This document shows positions 32,724 to 41,985 of a stretch of DNA of 59,503 nucleotides, piece after piece. The position numbers were made by a program, and so were the translations under genes. Source of the DNA: a bacterium (GTDB taxonomy: Bacteria; Hydrothermota; DG-26; JAUXAN01); the NCBI GenBank assembly GCA_030619885.1, contig JAUXAN010000010.1, positions 1 through 59,503 of the forward strand. The letters run 5' to 3'. Every line of letters starts with the position of its first letter. Within the stretch, counting starts at the first letter, position 1. Below the pieces are notes generated by a model. The model was given only the letters and a program-made list of their open reading frames with translations, was not told the origin of the DNA and made no database searches.

Positions 32724-34169
32724 TTGAAAGAACTTTGCTTAAGAGCTCTTGATATCGCCAAAGAGAAAGGTGTGAGTTTTGCCGATATTAGAATAGTTAA
32801 ACATCATACCCAGATTGTTACAACCGAGGATGAGCGTGTCTCGGGCATACAGGACTCAGAGAGCATGGGTTTTGGTGTGAGAGTTCTGCTTAATGGATGC
32901 TGGGGCTTTGCGGCAAGCAAGAACCTTTTCAGAAAAGAGATTGAGGATGTTACTTTGAGGGCGGTTGAAATTGCTAGGGCAAGTAGCCTTGCAAAGATGG
33001 GAAGTGGAGTCGTTTTTGCACCCGAGGAGCCTCACGAAGCTATCTTCAGAACACCAGTTCAGAAGGACCCTTTTAAGGTTCCGATTGAAGAGAAGGTTAA
33101 TTTACTGCTTGGAGTAAATAAGGAGATGCTCAGGGTTCGGGGTGTGAAAAAAGCACACTCTTTTATGTGGTTCAAAAGTGAGGAGAGACATCTGGCAAAT
33201 ACTGACGGCTCATTTATTGAGAGCAATACATGCACGAGCACTGCTGAGTGTATTGCGACTGCAGTGGATGAGCACACCGCTAAGACGCGCTACTTTGAAG
33301 CCATACCAGTCAATGCCGGCTATGAACATATTGAAGGTACACCCCTTCTAAAAGAGGCACAGAGGGTCGGTGAGGAGGCAGTAGCACATCTTACCGCAAA
33401 GGAGTGTCCTCAAGGCAAAAAGGATTTAATTCTCCATCCTTCCCACCTGGCACTGACAATACACGAATCTATCGGTCATGCACTTGAACTCGACAGGGTA
33501 CTCGGCATGGAAGAGAGCCTTGCTGGCTCTTCCTTTGCAACAATAGATAAACTTGGTAAACTCAAATACGGCTCGCCCATTGTGAACATCGTCTGTGATA
33601 ATACAGACCCTACACGACTGGCAAGTAAGGGATACGATGACGATGGAGTTCCTGGGCAACGGTGGTATATAATAAAGAATGGAATTCTTGTTGACTACCA
33701 GACGGGTCGCGAGGTTTGTCATACAATTGGTGCAGAGCAAAGTCGTGGCTCCTGCAGAGCTGATTCATGGCAAAGCATACCAATTATAAGGCAGTCAAAC
33801 ATCGGTCTTGAAGCAGGGGAGGAACACCTCACCCTTGAAGAACTTATAGCAGATACAAAGGACGGAATATATATTGAGGGAATGGGGAGCTTCTCCATTG
33901 ATCAGAAACGGCTCAACTTCCAGTTTGGGGGAGATTGTTTCTGGGAAATCAAGAACGGGAAGAAGACCTGTATGTTGAAAGATGTGACATACCAGGCAAT
34001 CACCACAGACTTCTGGGGTTCGTGTGACGCAATCTGTGACAAACGATTCTGGCAACCATATGGTGTATTGAATTGTGGTAAAGGAGATCCCATGCAGATT
34101 GCTCAAATGACGCATGGCTCATCACCAGTGAGATTCAGAAACATTAATGTGGGGGGTGCAAAACTATGA
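32724..34169 (+). CDS. tldD: TldD-family metalloprotease
   Basis: A 481-residue TldD subunit. It carries the zinc motif H247-ESIG-H252 (HESIGHALELD) and the family's GSFSIDQKRLNFQFGGDCF-like end. TldD and TldE form a heterodimeric protease that encloses and degrades unfolded or small peptides, as in microcin B17 maturation and CcdA turnover. The start codon is TTG at 32724, supported by AAGGAGG six bases upstream. It overlaps tldE by four bases (ATGA). Confidence 0.94.
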   Translation: MKELCLRALDIAKEKGVSFADIRIVKHHTQIVTTEDERVSGIQDSESMGFGVRVLLNGCWGFAASKNLFRKEIEDVTLRAVEIARASSLAKMGSGVVFAPEEPHEAIFRTPVQKDPFKVPIEEKVNLLLGVNKEMLRVRGVKKAHSFMWFKSEERHLANTDGSFIESNTCTSTAECIATAVDEHTAKTRYFEAIPVNAGYEHIEGTPLLKEAQRVGEEAVAHLTAKECPQGKKDLILHPSHLALTIHESIGHALELDRVLGMEESLAGSSFATIDKLGKLKYGSPIVNIVCDNTDPTRLASKGYDDDGVPGQRWYIIKNGILVDYQTGREVCHTIGAEQSRGSCRADSWQSIPIIRQSNIGLEAGEEHLTLEELIADTKDGIYIEGMGSFSIDQKRLNFQFGGDCFWEIKNGKKTCMLKDVTYQAITTDFWGSCDAICDKRFWQPYGVLNCGKGDPMQIAQMTHGSSPVRFRNINVGGAKL

Positions 34170-35470
34170 GGGAATCAGAAGCTCGTTCTATAATCGAAAA
34201 AGTGCTGAAACTCTCCGGTGCAGAGGATACCTCTGCAGTAATTACGGGAAGTTATAAAGCCTCCACAAGATTTGCTGATAACGCTATAACGCAGAACATT
34301 ACGACGAATAACTATTCTCTTAAGGTTTCGTGCGCATACGGACAAAAGGTTGGGCATGCAACGACAAACGAGTTGATAGATGGGGCACTTCAAGGGGTTG
34401 TAAAGAGAGCGCAGGACATTGCACTTGTCGTGCCTCCGGACCCTGAACATATGCCTTTACTCACCTCTGACGAGGCAGAGAAATACCATCAGTTGGAACC
34501 TTATTTTGAAGATACAAAGAAATTCAGTCCCAGTGATAAGGCACGTATCATAAGTGCTCAAGCAGAGAAATGCCAGGAAAAGGGTATTAGACTATCAGGT
34601 GCATTCTCCAATGGTTCTTCATTCACTGCGTTTGGAAATTCGAAGGGACTCATGGGTTGCTACAAATCTACATCATTTGAAATGCATGTTACATGCCTTA
34701 CACCCACGAGTTCCGGCTGGGCAGAACAGATAGGAGAGGACATCTCAAAAGCAGGGTTCTCTTTGGTCGTTGACCGTGCATTCAATATTGCAGAAAAATC
34801 AAAAAATCCGCATGATTTTGAACCCCGGAAGTGCACGATAATAATGCATCCGGCTGCAGTTGCCGAACTCTTTACCTTTCTCTTCTGGGAGGGATTTGAT
34901 GCAAAAGCGACTGACGAGGAGCGTACTTTTCTGCGCGGAAAGTTTGGAACAAAGATTGGAGGGGAGAATATAACTATCCGTAGTGACCCTGCGGACCTCC
35001 GATGTCCTACCATATCTTTTCAACAGGATGGTCTTGTTGCACCTACACTTAAATGGATTGATAATGGTGTGGTGCAGAATCTTTGCTACTCCAGATTCTG
35101 GGCAAAGAAAAAGGGAAAGAAGCCCACGGGTTTCCCTACCAATATCATAGTAGACGGTGGGGATACCAGCGTTGAGGAGATGATAAAGACGACCGACTTG
35201 GGAGTATTGGTCACAAGATTCTGGTATATCCGTTTCGTTGACCCGATGGTTCCTTCTGTCACAGGAATGACCCGCGACGGCACTTTTCTCATTGAGGACG
35301 GAAAGGTGACAAAAGCTATGAAGAATATGCGTTTCAATGAGAATATTGTGGATGTTCTAAATCGAGTGGAGGTACTCTCTGTACCAGAACGCACAGGGGA
35401 GTACATTCCCGTCCTGGCACCTGCACTCAAGGTAAGAGACTTCAACTTCACAAGCGCAACCGATTTCTGA
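34166..35470 (+). CDS. tldE: TldE/PmbA-family protein
   Basis: A 434-residue partner of TldD, with the family's RFADNAITQNITTNNYSLKVSCAYGQKVGHA at the N-terminus, HPAAVAELFTFLFWEGFDAKATDEERTFL, and the end VTGMTRDGTFLIEDGKVTKAMKNMRFNENI. TldE lacks the zinc motif and completes the closed chamber with TldD. The start overlaps tldD by four bases, so translation is coupled. Nothing nearby suggests a peptide toxin substrate, so it may act in general peptide turnover. Confidence 0.94.
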   Translation: MRESEARSIIEKVLKLSGAEDTSAVITGSYKASTRFADNAITQNITTNNYSLKVSCAYGQKVGHATTNELIDGALQGVVKRAQDIALVVPPDPEHMPLLTSDEAEKYHQLEPYFEDTKKFSPSDKARIISAQAEKCQEKGIRLSGAFSNGSSFTAFGNSKGLMGCYKSTSFEMHVTCLTPTSSGWAEQIGEDISKAGFSLVVDRAFNIAEKSKNPHDFEPRKCTIIMHPAAVAELFTFLFWEGFDAKATDEERTFLRGKFGTKIGGENITIRSDPADLRCPTISFQQDGLVAPTLKWIDNGVVQNLCYSRFWAKKKGKKPTGFPTNIIVDGGDTSVEEMIKTTDLGVLVTRFWYIRFVDPMVPSVTGMTRDGTFLIEDGKVTKAMKNMRFNENIVDVLNRVEVLSVPERTGEYIPVLAPALKVRDFNFTSATDF

Positions 35471-35491
35471 GAGATATCTGGTAAGGCGGAC

Positions 35492-35502
35492 GGGGACGGT
35501 GC
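35492..35502 (+). repeat. REP-like GGGGACGGT element
   Basis: GGGGACGGTGCTTGATAG just after tldE. It resembles the REP copies at 36207-36219, 55298-55315 and 55435-55452. With the inverted copy at 36207 it brackets the small membrane-protein gene. Confidence 0.5.
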
Positions 35503-35552
35503 TTGATAGTTGGCAAAATTCAAGGATTGACTCTATTAATATTGATTGACAG

Positions 35553-36071
35553 TTATTTTTTTAAAGGTTTACTCTCCAGCATTATATGGGGTATCATAAT
35601 GATTATAAATTCAACGGCGATAGCCAGGTTATAAATGGATCCTGTAAAACTTGCAAAGCCAATAAGGGCTATCCAAAAACCATAATCTTCTGGATTTTTA
35701 ATATATTTGTACAAAGATTTTTTTGCAATTGGGACATTTTCTTCAAAGAAATTAAGACACAATGATCTTTTTAACCCCAACAACCCAAATGCCCATGATG
35801 CCAAAATTATGCCAGAAATTAACAAAATTAGTCCTATGTACTTTAAAACAATGCTATTATGAAATAAAGGATGTTCCTCAAATTGTAAAATAACTATCAA
35901 ACAGAATGTAATCACCCAAAAAATTCCTGTAACAATCATGTGGATGTTGAAAGTATTTTTGCCAAACCATTTAGTTAATCTTCTGCCTTTTAATTGAAGA
36001 ATTAAATTTATAGATTCGACAAAAATGGTCAGGAAGACAAATATTGTAGTTAGAATGAATATTCTGTTCAT
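35553..36071 (-). CDS. ICMT/PEMT-like small membrane protein
   Basis: A 172-residue integral membrane protein with about five hydrophobic segments. The C-terminal part (KRSLCLNFFEENVPIAKKSLYKYIKNPEDYGFW, then a membrane span and HIMLESKPLKK) resembles the SAM-binding end of isoprenylcysteine or phospholipid methyltransferases, where YxYIRHPxYxG is usual; here it is YKYIKNPEDYG. The match is only partial, so methyltransferase activity is uncertain. It lies alone between two inverted REP-like elements and uses AT-richer codons than tldE. No clear ribosome site is seen. Confidence 0.5.
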   Translation of the reverse strand: MNRIFILTTIFVFLTIFVESINLILQLKGRRLTKWFGKNTFNIHMIVTGIFWVITFCLIVILQFEEHPLFHNSIVLKYIGLILLISGIILASWAFGLLGLKRSLCLNFFEENVPIAKKSLYKYIKNPEDYGFWIALIGFASFTGSIYNLAIAVEFIIIMIPHIMLESKPLKK

Positions 36072-36194
36072 AACGATGGGATCAAACCTTTAAAATTTAC
36101 CTTCATTTAAATGAGATTGTATATGCAGGTTCAATTTACTTTTGTGTGCAATCAAGAGTAACTCTTTGCTTTTTTTCATCAATCCTTTTGGGTT

Positions 36195-36941
36195 TCAAGG
36201 ACTTTCGAGAACCGTCCCCCAATTCGTTTCCTTTTTTAGATATTTTTTCCATTTCCTTTCAGAATTCCTCATTGTCTCTCCAATTATCTTAAACACATCG
36301 CCATCTCTACAGTTTCTGACGATAGTGCATATCATCTTCTGTCCGTAGTTGTGTTCTATATATTTCACAATAGTCCACCCCCATTGGTAAGCAAGCTTCA
36401 CATCATTTTGAATTTTTTTAAAACCAGGGATTTTTTTGCCGAGTCCTTTAAGGACAGGTTTTCTGAAGTCGTCTTCGTATTTCCATTGTTTTGAAAGATA
36501 GGCTGCAAGCCCTTCACTCCACCATCTGGGCAATGCCTCTATATTTGGTGAAAGATGTTCTTCAAAAATATGTGTTGTTTCGTGAAATACAAGTCTTTGG
36601 TATTCTTTGGCAGAATACTCATAGATTGAGTCTGTTGCGTATGCAAAGGGAGCAAGAAGAACTAAATCCGTGCGCTGCGTTTGGGCTATTCTACTTGGTC
36701 GTGAAGGTTTTTCTATGTCGACTCTGAGCACAGTTTTAACAAGACGGTCATATTCTTTTCTATTCGGAACCAATATTGCTCTGATTGGTCCAAAGTTTTT
36801 TTTTACATGAAAATATTTCGAGAGAAACTTTATTGCTTTTTTTAACCCAGCAGATGTCTCCCTAACATACTTTTTGTCTTTTTCGGTAAATCCTACTTTT
36901 ATATTATCATCATTAAACCACAAGTAACCCTTTATTATCAT
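36195..36941 (-). CDS. Gluzincin-type metalloprotease (MA clan), cytoplasmic-looking
   Basis: A 248-residue protein without a signal peptide. Zinc motif H120-E121-TT-H124 (VFHETTHIFEEH) is followed by WWSEGLAAYLS, in which Glu143 is the usual third ligand of peptidase-MA-like gluzincins. The N-terminal domain (residues 20-70) matches the FxPIRAILVPNRKEYDRLV block often preceding this fold. Its last nine residues (NWGTVLESP) are encoded by a REP-like element at 36207-36219, so the C-terminus was altered by a repeat. Upstream lies copy 3 of a dispersed repeat and an extended -10 (TGGTATAAT near 36950). Confidence 0.8.
   Translation of the reverse strand: MIIKGYLWFNDDNIKVGFTEKDKKYVRETSAGLKKAIKFLSKYFHVKKNFGPIRAILVPNRKEYDRLVKTVLRVDIEKPSRPSRIAQTQRTDLVLLAPFAYATDSIYEYSAKEYQRLVFHETTHIFEEHLSPNIEALPRWWSEGLAAYLSKQWKYEDDFRKPVLKGLGKKIPGFKKIQNDVKLAYQWGWTIVKYIEHNYGQKMICTIVRNCRDGDVFKIIGETMRNSERKWKKYLKKETNWGTVLESP
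36207..36219 (-). repeat. REP-like GGGGACGGTTCTC element inside a gene end
   Basis: An exact GGGGACGGTTCTC on the minus strand, in frame with the end of the gluzincin gene. The same 13 bases occur at 55298-55310 and, inverted, at 55440-55452. Confidence 0.7.
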
Positions 36942-36970
36942 AATCGAGTTCCATTATACCAATACATAAA

Positions 36971-37021
36971 CCTGAGAAATTCCAATTGCAAAATCCAAAG
37001 TAAATTCCAATTACCAAATCC
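36971..37021 (-). repeat. Dispersed ~65-bp repeat, copy 3 (upstream of the gluzincin gene)
   Basis: On the minus strand it reads GGATTTGGTAATTGGAATTT, ACTTTGGATTTTGC and AATTGGAATTTCTCAGG. It ends about 30 bases before ATG 36941 in the same orientation as the gene, like copies 1 and 2. Confidence 0.7.
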
Positions 37022-37088
37022 AAAAATTTGTTGGGATTTGCATTATATCGACTCTGTTGTTTTTATATTCGACTGAGTAATGAACTTT

Positions 37089-38084
37089 TTACGATTTTTT
37101 TCTTAACCCGATTCCAACTTTTGTGCGGACTTCACGCATCGTCTCTTTTGCAATTTCACTTGCTTTTTCACTCCCATCTATAAGAATTTTTTTTACCTCA
37201 TCTGTTTTTTTCCATAGTTCTTTTTGCCGTTTGCGAATTGGGTCGAGTTCTCTGTTCATATTATCTGCAAGAATGCGTTTGCAGTCCAAACAGCCAATCT
37301 TCGCAGTCCTGCATCCCTCCGTAACTTCTGAAAGTTCATTCTTTGAGGAGAATAGCTTGTGGTAATTGAATATGTTACACACATCCGGGTTGCCTGGGTC
37401 TGTCCTTCTCTTACGAGCGGTGTCGGTTACCGCTGTTGCGAGTTTTTTCTCCACATCTTCTTTCGTATCATCTAAATAGATACAGTTGTCAAGTGTCTTA
37501 CTCATCCTGTTCACCCCATCCAAACCAAAAACCCTCATTCCCTTCTCCTCTGTGATTGATTGGGGTTCAGGAAAGGTTTTACCATAGCTGGTATTGAATT
37601 TACGAGCAATCTCCCTTGCAATTTCTAAATGCGGTAGTTGGTCTTCACCAACCGGTACAGCGAAGGACTTGTATATGAGAATATCTGCTGCCATCAGTAC
37701 AGGATAGTCTAAAAGCCCCATATTGACATTTTCAGGATGCTGTTGTATCTTCTCTTTGTAGGTTGGAATTCTTGATAATCTCGGAACCGAGACGAGGGTA
37801 TTGAATATCCATGCAAGTTCTGTATGTTCGGGCACTAAAGATTGAATCATCAAAATAGTCTTTTCAGGGTCCAATCCACAGGCGATGTAGTTCACAGCGG
37901 CATCTAAGATTCTTTTCTCCATCTCTTTTGGGGTATAGGTTACGGTCATAGCGTGATAATCTACGATTCCAAATATGCATCTGTATTTATCCTGTAGAGG
38001 TATCCAGTTTTTCATCGCACCGAGATAGTTCCCTAAATGGAGCCTACCACTCGGTTGAATCCCGCTGAAGATTCTCTTTTCCAT
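37089..38084 (-). CDS. trpS: Tryptophanyl-tRNA synthetase with Fe-S-type cysteine set
   Basis: A 331-residue class I synthetase. The HIGH-type motif is at 14-21 (RLHLGNYLG) and the KMSKS-type motif reads RMSK at 193-196. DYPVLMAADILIY and VGEDQLPHLEIAREI are standard. Cys236, Cys258, Cys265 and Cys268 (spacing 21-6-2) align with the four cysteines that bind a [4Fe-4S] cluster in Thermotoga maritima TrpRS (22-6-2), including GCxTAxIGCxDC. The cluster helps anticodon reading in that enzyme. It follows alaS by three bases, so both form one unit. Confidence 0.97.
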   Translation of the reverse strand: MEKRIFSGIQPSGRLHLGNYLGAMKNWIPLQDKYRCIFGIVDYHAMTVTYTPKEMEKRILDAAVNYIACGLDPEKTILMIQSLVPEHTELAWIFNTLVSVPRLSRIPTYKEKIQQHPENVNMGLLDYPVLMAADILIYKSFAVPVGEDQLPHLEIAREIARKFNTSYGKTFPEPQSITEEKGMRVFGLDGVNRMSKTLDNCIYLDDTKEDVEKKLATAVTDTARKRRTDPGNPDVCNIFNYHKLFSSKNELSEVTEGCRTAKIGCLDCKRILADNMNRELDPIRKRQKELWKKTDEVKKILIDGSEKASEIAKETMREVRTKVGIGLRKKS

Positions 38085-38087
38085 AGT

Positions 38088-40652
38088 CTACACCAGTTCA
38101 TAGATTTTTTTCAATGCCTCATCAATCTTTGCTACATCTTTTCCGCCTGCTTCTGCTATCGTCGGTTTACCCCCACCCTTCCCACCTACTACACTGGCAA
38201 TTTCCTTTGCTATTGCCCCTGCATTGTATTTTTCTTTTAAATTATCACTCACGAAAACCAGAAACCTTGCCCTTCCTTCATTTTCGCACCCTAAAACACC
38301 CACGACTTTTTCCAACTTTGTTCTCACTATGTCTGCAATAGTTCTCACATTACCCATATCTCTCACTTGAACCTTTGAAGAGACAATAGATATTTCACCA
38401 ATTTTTTTAGCTTTACCTATGAGGTCGCTTGCAATCTTTGTAATCGTTTCTCCCTCTACTCTTTTCAATTCATCTTCTAAATATTTCTTCTCTGTTAGTA
38501 GTTTGTGAAATCTGTCGGGGAGTTGCATCACTGGCACCGATGTCTCCTTTGCCATTCTCTTCAACACATCCTCCTGTGCCCTTACATACAAATATGCCTC
38601 CTTTCCACATTTTGCTTCTATTCTCCTCACTCCTGCAGCGACAGCGGTCTCATTCACAATCTTGAACAATCCCACTTCCCCGGTGTGGGAGAGATGTGTC
38701 CCACCACAGAGTTCTTTTGAAAAATCACCAGTCTTTACAACCCTGACAGAATCTGCATACTTTTCACCAAATAGGGCAATCGCACCTTCTTTTTTTGCTC
38801 TATCGAGTGTCATAATCTCGGTCTCGACTCTATGGTTTTCAAGAACCTTCTCATTGACTATCATCTCTATCTCTTTCAACTCCCCCTCAGAGAGAGGGTT
38901 GAAATGAGTGAAATCGAATCTGAATCGTTCATCTTCGACTAAAGAACCTTCCTGTTTCACATGGGTTCCCAAGACCCTTCTTAATGCATAGTGTAAAATA
39001 TGGGTGGAGGTATGACTCCTCGCTATCGCCATTCTTCTGTTTTTGTCTACCTCTACAGTAACCTTTTCGTCCTTGATTTCCCCTTCAACTTTTCCAATGT
39101 GAACTGTGAAGTTGTCCGTCCGTTTCGTATCTTCTATATTCAATTTAAAACTCTGTGAGTAGATGAGACCCGTGTCCCCGATCTGTCCCCCTGCTTCTCC
39201 ATAAAAGGGTGTTCTGTCGAGTATTAACTCTGCCTTCTCTCCACTCATTCGCCATTTTACAATATTTGCTTCTGTCGATATCTGCTCATATCCAACAAAT
39301 ACAGATTCTTCAGCCTCTCTGTAAGTTTTCCATCCGCCTGACTTTGTTTCTTCAAACTTTGCTTGGGCACGCGCCCGTTCTTTCTGACTATTCATCTCTG
39401 ATTCAAAACCATTCAAATCGACCGTCAATCCGTGTTCGGACGCCATCTCTTTTGTAAGGTCGAGAGGAAATCCATAAGTATCATACAGTCTAAAGACCTC
39501 TTCACCTGGTATTACACTCTTGCCTGATTGTTTTATCCTATCTGCTATCTCCTCAAATATGTTTATCCCTTTATCTAATGTCGAAAGGAACCTTTCCTCT
39601 TCAGATTTGATAAGTAGTGCACTCTGTTCTCTCTTTTCAACCAATTCAGGATATGGTTCTCTCATCACATCCACTACCACCCCTACCAGTCTGTATAAGA
39701 ATGGTTCTTTTATATTTAGTATGCGAGCCTGTCTGAGTGCTCTTCGCAATATCCTTCGCAGCACATAACCCCTACCTTCATTTGAAGGCACCACACCTTC
39801 TGATGATGCAAATACAATCCCCCTGATATGGTCTGAAATGATGTCCATTGCAGTGGTCGCATCACTATATGTAATCCCAAATATTCTCTCTATTTCTTCT
39901 ATGATTGGTTTAAACAGGTCTGTTTTGAAGTTAGAATCTGTGTCCTGCAGAATAGTCACGAGTCTCTCAAAACCCAGTCCTGTATCGATACCTCTATTTT
40001 TCAAAGGAGGGCGGGAGCCATCCTCTTGCTGGTCGAACTGGGGAAAGACCAAATTCCATATCTCAACATATCTGTCACATTCGCATCCTACACTACAGTT
40101 GGGTTTCCCGCAGGATTTCTCCTCTCCAAAATCATAATAGATTTCAGATGATGGACCACACGCACCTGTGGTCCCGGCAGGACCCCAGAAGTTATCTTCT
40201 TCTCCCAGTCTAAATATCCTTTCACTCTCCACTCCAACCTCATCTCTCCATATATTATATACCTCATCATCCTCTTTAAAAACGGAGATATAGAGTTTAT
40301 CTTTTTTTAACTTTGAAATTTCTGTCAGGTATTCCCATGCCCATTTAATTGCCTCTAATTTAAAATAGTCTCTGAAAGAGAAATTTCCAAGCATCTCTAA
40401 GAATGTATGATATTTCACACTGTGTCCGACATTCTCAACATCACTTAACCTCAAACATTTCTGACAGGAAGTTGCTCTCTTATATGGCAGTGGCACTTCA
40501 CCTGAGAAGTATTTTTTGAACTGAACCATACCTGCTATGGTGAAGAGTAGGCTCGGGTCATCTGAAATGAGGGGCGAACTCTGGACCAGAGTATGTCCTC
40601 TCTCGCAGAAAAAGTCAAGAAAAGATTTTCTTATCTCATTGGCTCGCATCAT
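38088..40652 (-). CDS. alaS: Alanyl-tRNA synthetase
   Basis: An 854-residue class II synthetase of normal length. N-terminal aminoacylation domain: RANEIRKSFLDFFCERGHTLVQSSPL, AGMVQFKKYFSGE, CQKCLR, HHTFLEMLGNFSF-type segment, and WNLVFPQFDQQ. The editing domain has the zinc ligands HTSTH and CGGTH. A C-terminal oligomerisation domain with DHHA1-like GGKGGGKPTIAEAGG closes it. The start may be either of two adjacent ATGs (40652 or 40649). It is the first gene of the alaS-trpS pair, with a repeat-bearing spacer upstream. Confidence 0.98.
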   Translation of the reverse strand: MMRANEIRKSFLDFFCERGHTLVQSSPLISDDPSLLFTIAGMVQFKKYFSGEVPLPYKRATSCQKCLRLSDVENVGHSVKYHTFLEMLGNFSFRDYFKLEAIKWAWEYLTEISKLKKDKLYISVFKEDDEVYNIWRDEVGVESERIFRLGEEDNFWGPAGTTGACGPSSEIYYDFGEEKSCGKPNCSVGCECDRYVEIWNLVFPQFDQQEDGSRPPLKNRGIDTGLGFERLVTILQDTDSNFKTDLFKPIIEEIERIFGITYSDATTAMDIISDHIRGIVFASSEGVVPSNEGRGYVLRRILRRALRQARILNIKEPFLYRLVGVVVDVMREPYPELVEKREQSALLIKSEEERFLSTLDKGINIFEEIADRIKQSGKSVIPGEEVFRLYDTYGFPLDLTKEMASEHGLTVDLNGFESEMNSQKERARAQAKFEETKSGGWKTYREAEESVFVGYEQISTEANIVKWRMSGEKAELILDRTPFYGEAGGQIGDTGLIYSQSFKLNIEDTKRTDNFTVHIGKVEGEIKDEKVTVEVDKNRRMAIARSHTSTHILHYALRRVLGTHVKQEGSLVEDERFRFDFTHFNPLSEGELKEIEMIVNEKVLENHRVETEIMTLDRAKKEGAIALFGEKYADSVRVVKTGDFSKELCGGTHLSHTGEVGLFKIVNETAVAAGVRRIEAKCGKEAYLYVRAQEDVLKRMAKETSVPVMQLPDRFHKLLTEKKYLEDELKRVEGETITKIASDLIGKAKKIGEISIVSSKVQVRDMGNVRTIADIVRTKLEKVVGVLGCENEGRARFLVFVSDNLKEKYNAGAIAKEIASVVGGKGGGKPTIAEAGGKDVAKIDEALKKIYELV

Positions 40653-40816
40653 CTTATTTACCGTTGCAATTCAGACACTGATTATCACTTGTATTTTTTA
40701 GACGCAGATTAACACAGATATTCACTGATTAAATTTTTTAACAATTTGTGTTCACCCCGCACCAAATCATGGTGCGGGGTTCATCAGTGTAAATCAGTGT
40801 CTGTTTGAATCATTGT
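40653..40816. repeat. Scaffold repeat split by a CCCCGCACCA hairpin
   Basis: No gene is seen. Scaffold text (CAGACACTGATTATCAC, GCAGATTAACACAGATATTC, CAGTGTAAATCAGTGTCTG) is interrupted at 40754-40780 by a hairpin with an 11-bp arm ACCCCGCACCA and loop AATCA. The 25-base core is an exact inverted copy of 42101-42125. Confidence 0.8.
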
Positions 40817-41770
40817 TTATTTGCCGAGCATTCCCTTCAAGTCCATAATCGTCCTCTGGTCGCTCACTATCACCTTCACATCATCTGCGAGTTTATCAAC
40901 ATAGAGGTAGTTTATATAGTCTGGACTCTTTCTCAGTACACGGTTGACTATCTCAATCGCATTAGCCTTTCCTTTTGCCTCTATAACCCTCCTCTCCGCC
41001 TCTTTTTTTTCTTTGTCCAGGACATATTCCATCTTCTTTGCGGTCTGTTCTGCCACCTGTTTCTCTTCTATCGCCCTTTCAAACTCTTTAGTAAAGGTGA
41101 CATCTCTTAAAATGACATCATCTATTATGAAACCGTCTTTGGCAAGTGATGTTTTCAACCTATCATTTATTGCCTGTTCTATCGCCTTCCTCTGAGCGGA
41201 GTAGACATCCATCACCCTATATTCTGACACCACATGTCTAACGACTGACCTTATAGAGGGTCTTATGACCTTCTCTTCATAGAGTGTTCCAATCTTTCTA
41301 TGTATCTCAGCCACCCTTAAAGGGTCTATTCTGTGCCAGCAGGTGAGGTCCAGTCCAATCTGGAGACCTTCTTTTGTTGGTGACCAGAGGGCATCGTCAA
41401 CATTCGCCCTTCTCCCTTCCCCTCTCTGTTTTGCCATAGTATATTCCTGCCGCCTCAAATCATACTGGATGGTTTGATTAACAAACGGGAAGATGAAGTT
41501 GATACCCTCTCTGGCAATAGAGTAGTTTTTGGTCATAATATTGAAAACCACGAGACAATGTCCGACTGGCACCACTTTGATAGATGCTGGCAAAACGAGC
41601 AAAACGAGCAGTCCAACTATTATGATGGGGAGTGCCTTTAACCATGAGACCTTACTCGTTGTGAATACCTCCCCGCCTCTCTTCTCTTTAACAGTAATCT
41701 TGACTGCAAATTTCCAGATCAGAAGGAGAATCACTCCAAGTACGATCAAAAAAAGTATAAAGTTAACCAT
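40817..41770 (-). CDS. Prohibitin/SPFH-domain membrane protein
   Basis: A 317-residue protein with two N-terminal hydrophobic segments (VNFILFLIVLGVILLLIWKF and ALPIIIVGLLVLLVLPASI). An SPFH (band 7) domain follows (VVPVGHCLVVFNIMTKNYSIAREGINFIFPFV), then a charged coiled coil (AIEEKQVAEQTAKKMEYVLDKEKKEAERR). Prohibitin-like proteins assemble into large rings that organise membrane patches and often regulate FtsH-type proteases. The ribosome site AAGGAGG precedes ATG 41770. A TTGACA promoter lies 190 bases upstream. Confidence 0.88.
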   Translation of the reverse strand: MVNFILFLIVLGVILLLIWKFAVKITVKEKRGGEVFTTSKVSWLKALPIIIVGLLVLLVLPASIKVVPVGHCLVVFNIMTKNYSIAREGINFIFPFVNQTIQYDLRRQEYTMAKQRGEGRRANVDDALWSPTKEGLQIGLDLTCWHRIDPLRVAEIHRKIGTLYEEKVIRPSIRSVVRHVVSEYRVMDVYSAQRKAIEQAINDRLKTSLAKDGFIIDDVILRDVTFTKEFERAIEEKQVAEQTAKKMEYVLDKEKKEAERRVIEAKGKANAIEIVNRVLRKSPDYINYLYVDKLADDVKVIVSDQRTIMDLKGMLGK

Positions 41771-41956
41771 AAGTTACCTCCTTGTTTACTGGATCCTGGA
41801 TGCTTGTCATACGATCCCTACGGATCCGTATGGACCCTTATGGGATCCTGGATCCTTGTTCAGTTCTTTTTGCTAACTACTAAATACTAACAACTAACTG
41901 CTGCCTTTCTCACCTCCTTTTAATTCTTCTCCTGTTTTGCAACTCTTCACAGGAAT

Positions 41957-41985
41957 TTTATATAAAAGTTAGAGTAAATTGTCAA
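41957..41985 (-). promoter_or_regulatory. Promoter of the prohibitin gene
   Basis: TTGACA 41985-41980, a 17-base spacer, then TATAAA 41962-41957, read on the minus strand. The leader runs through repeats to ATG 41770. Confidence 0.7.
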
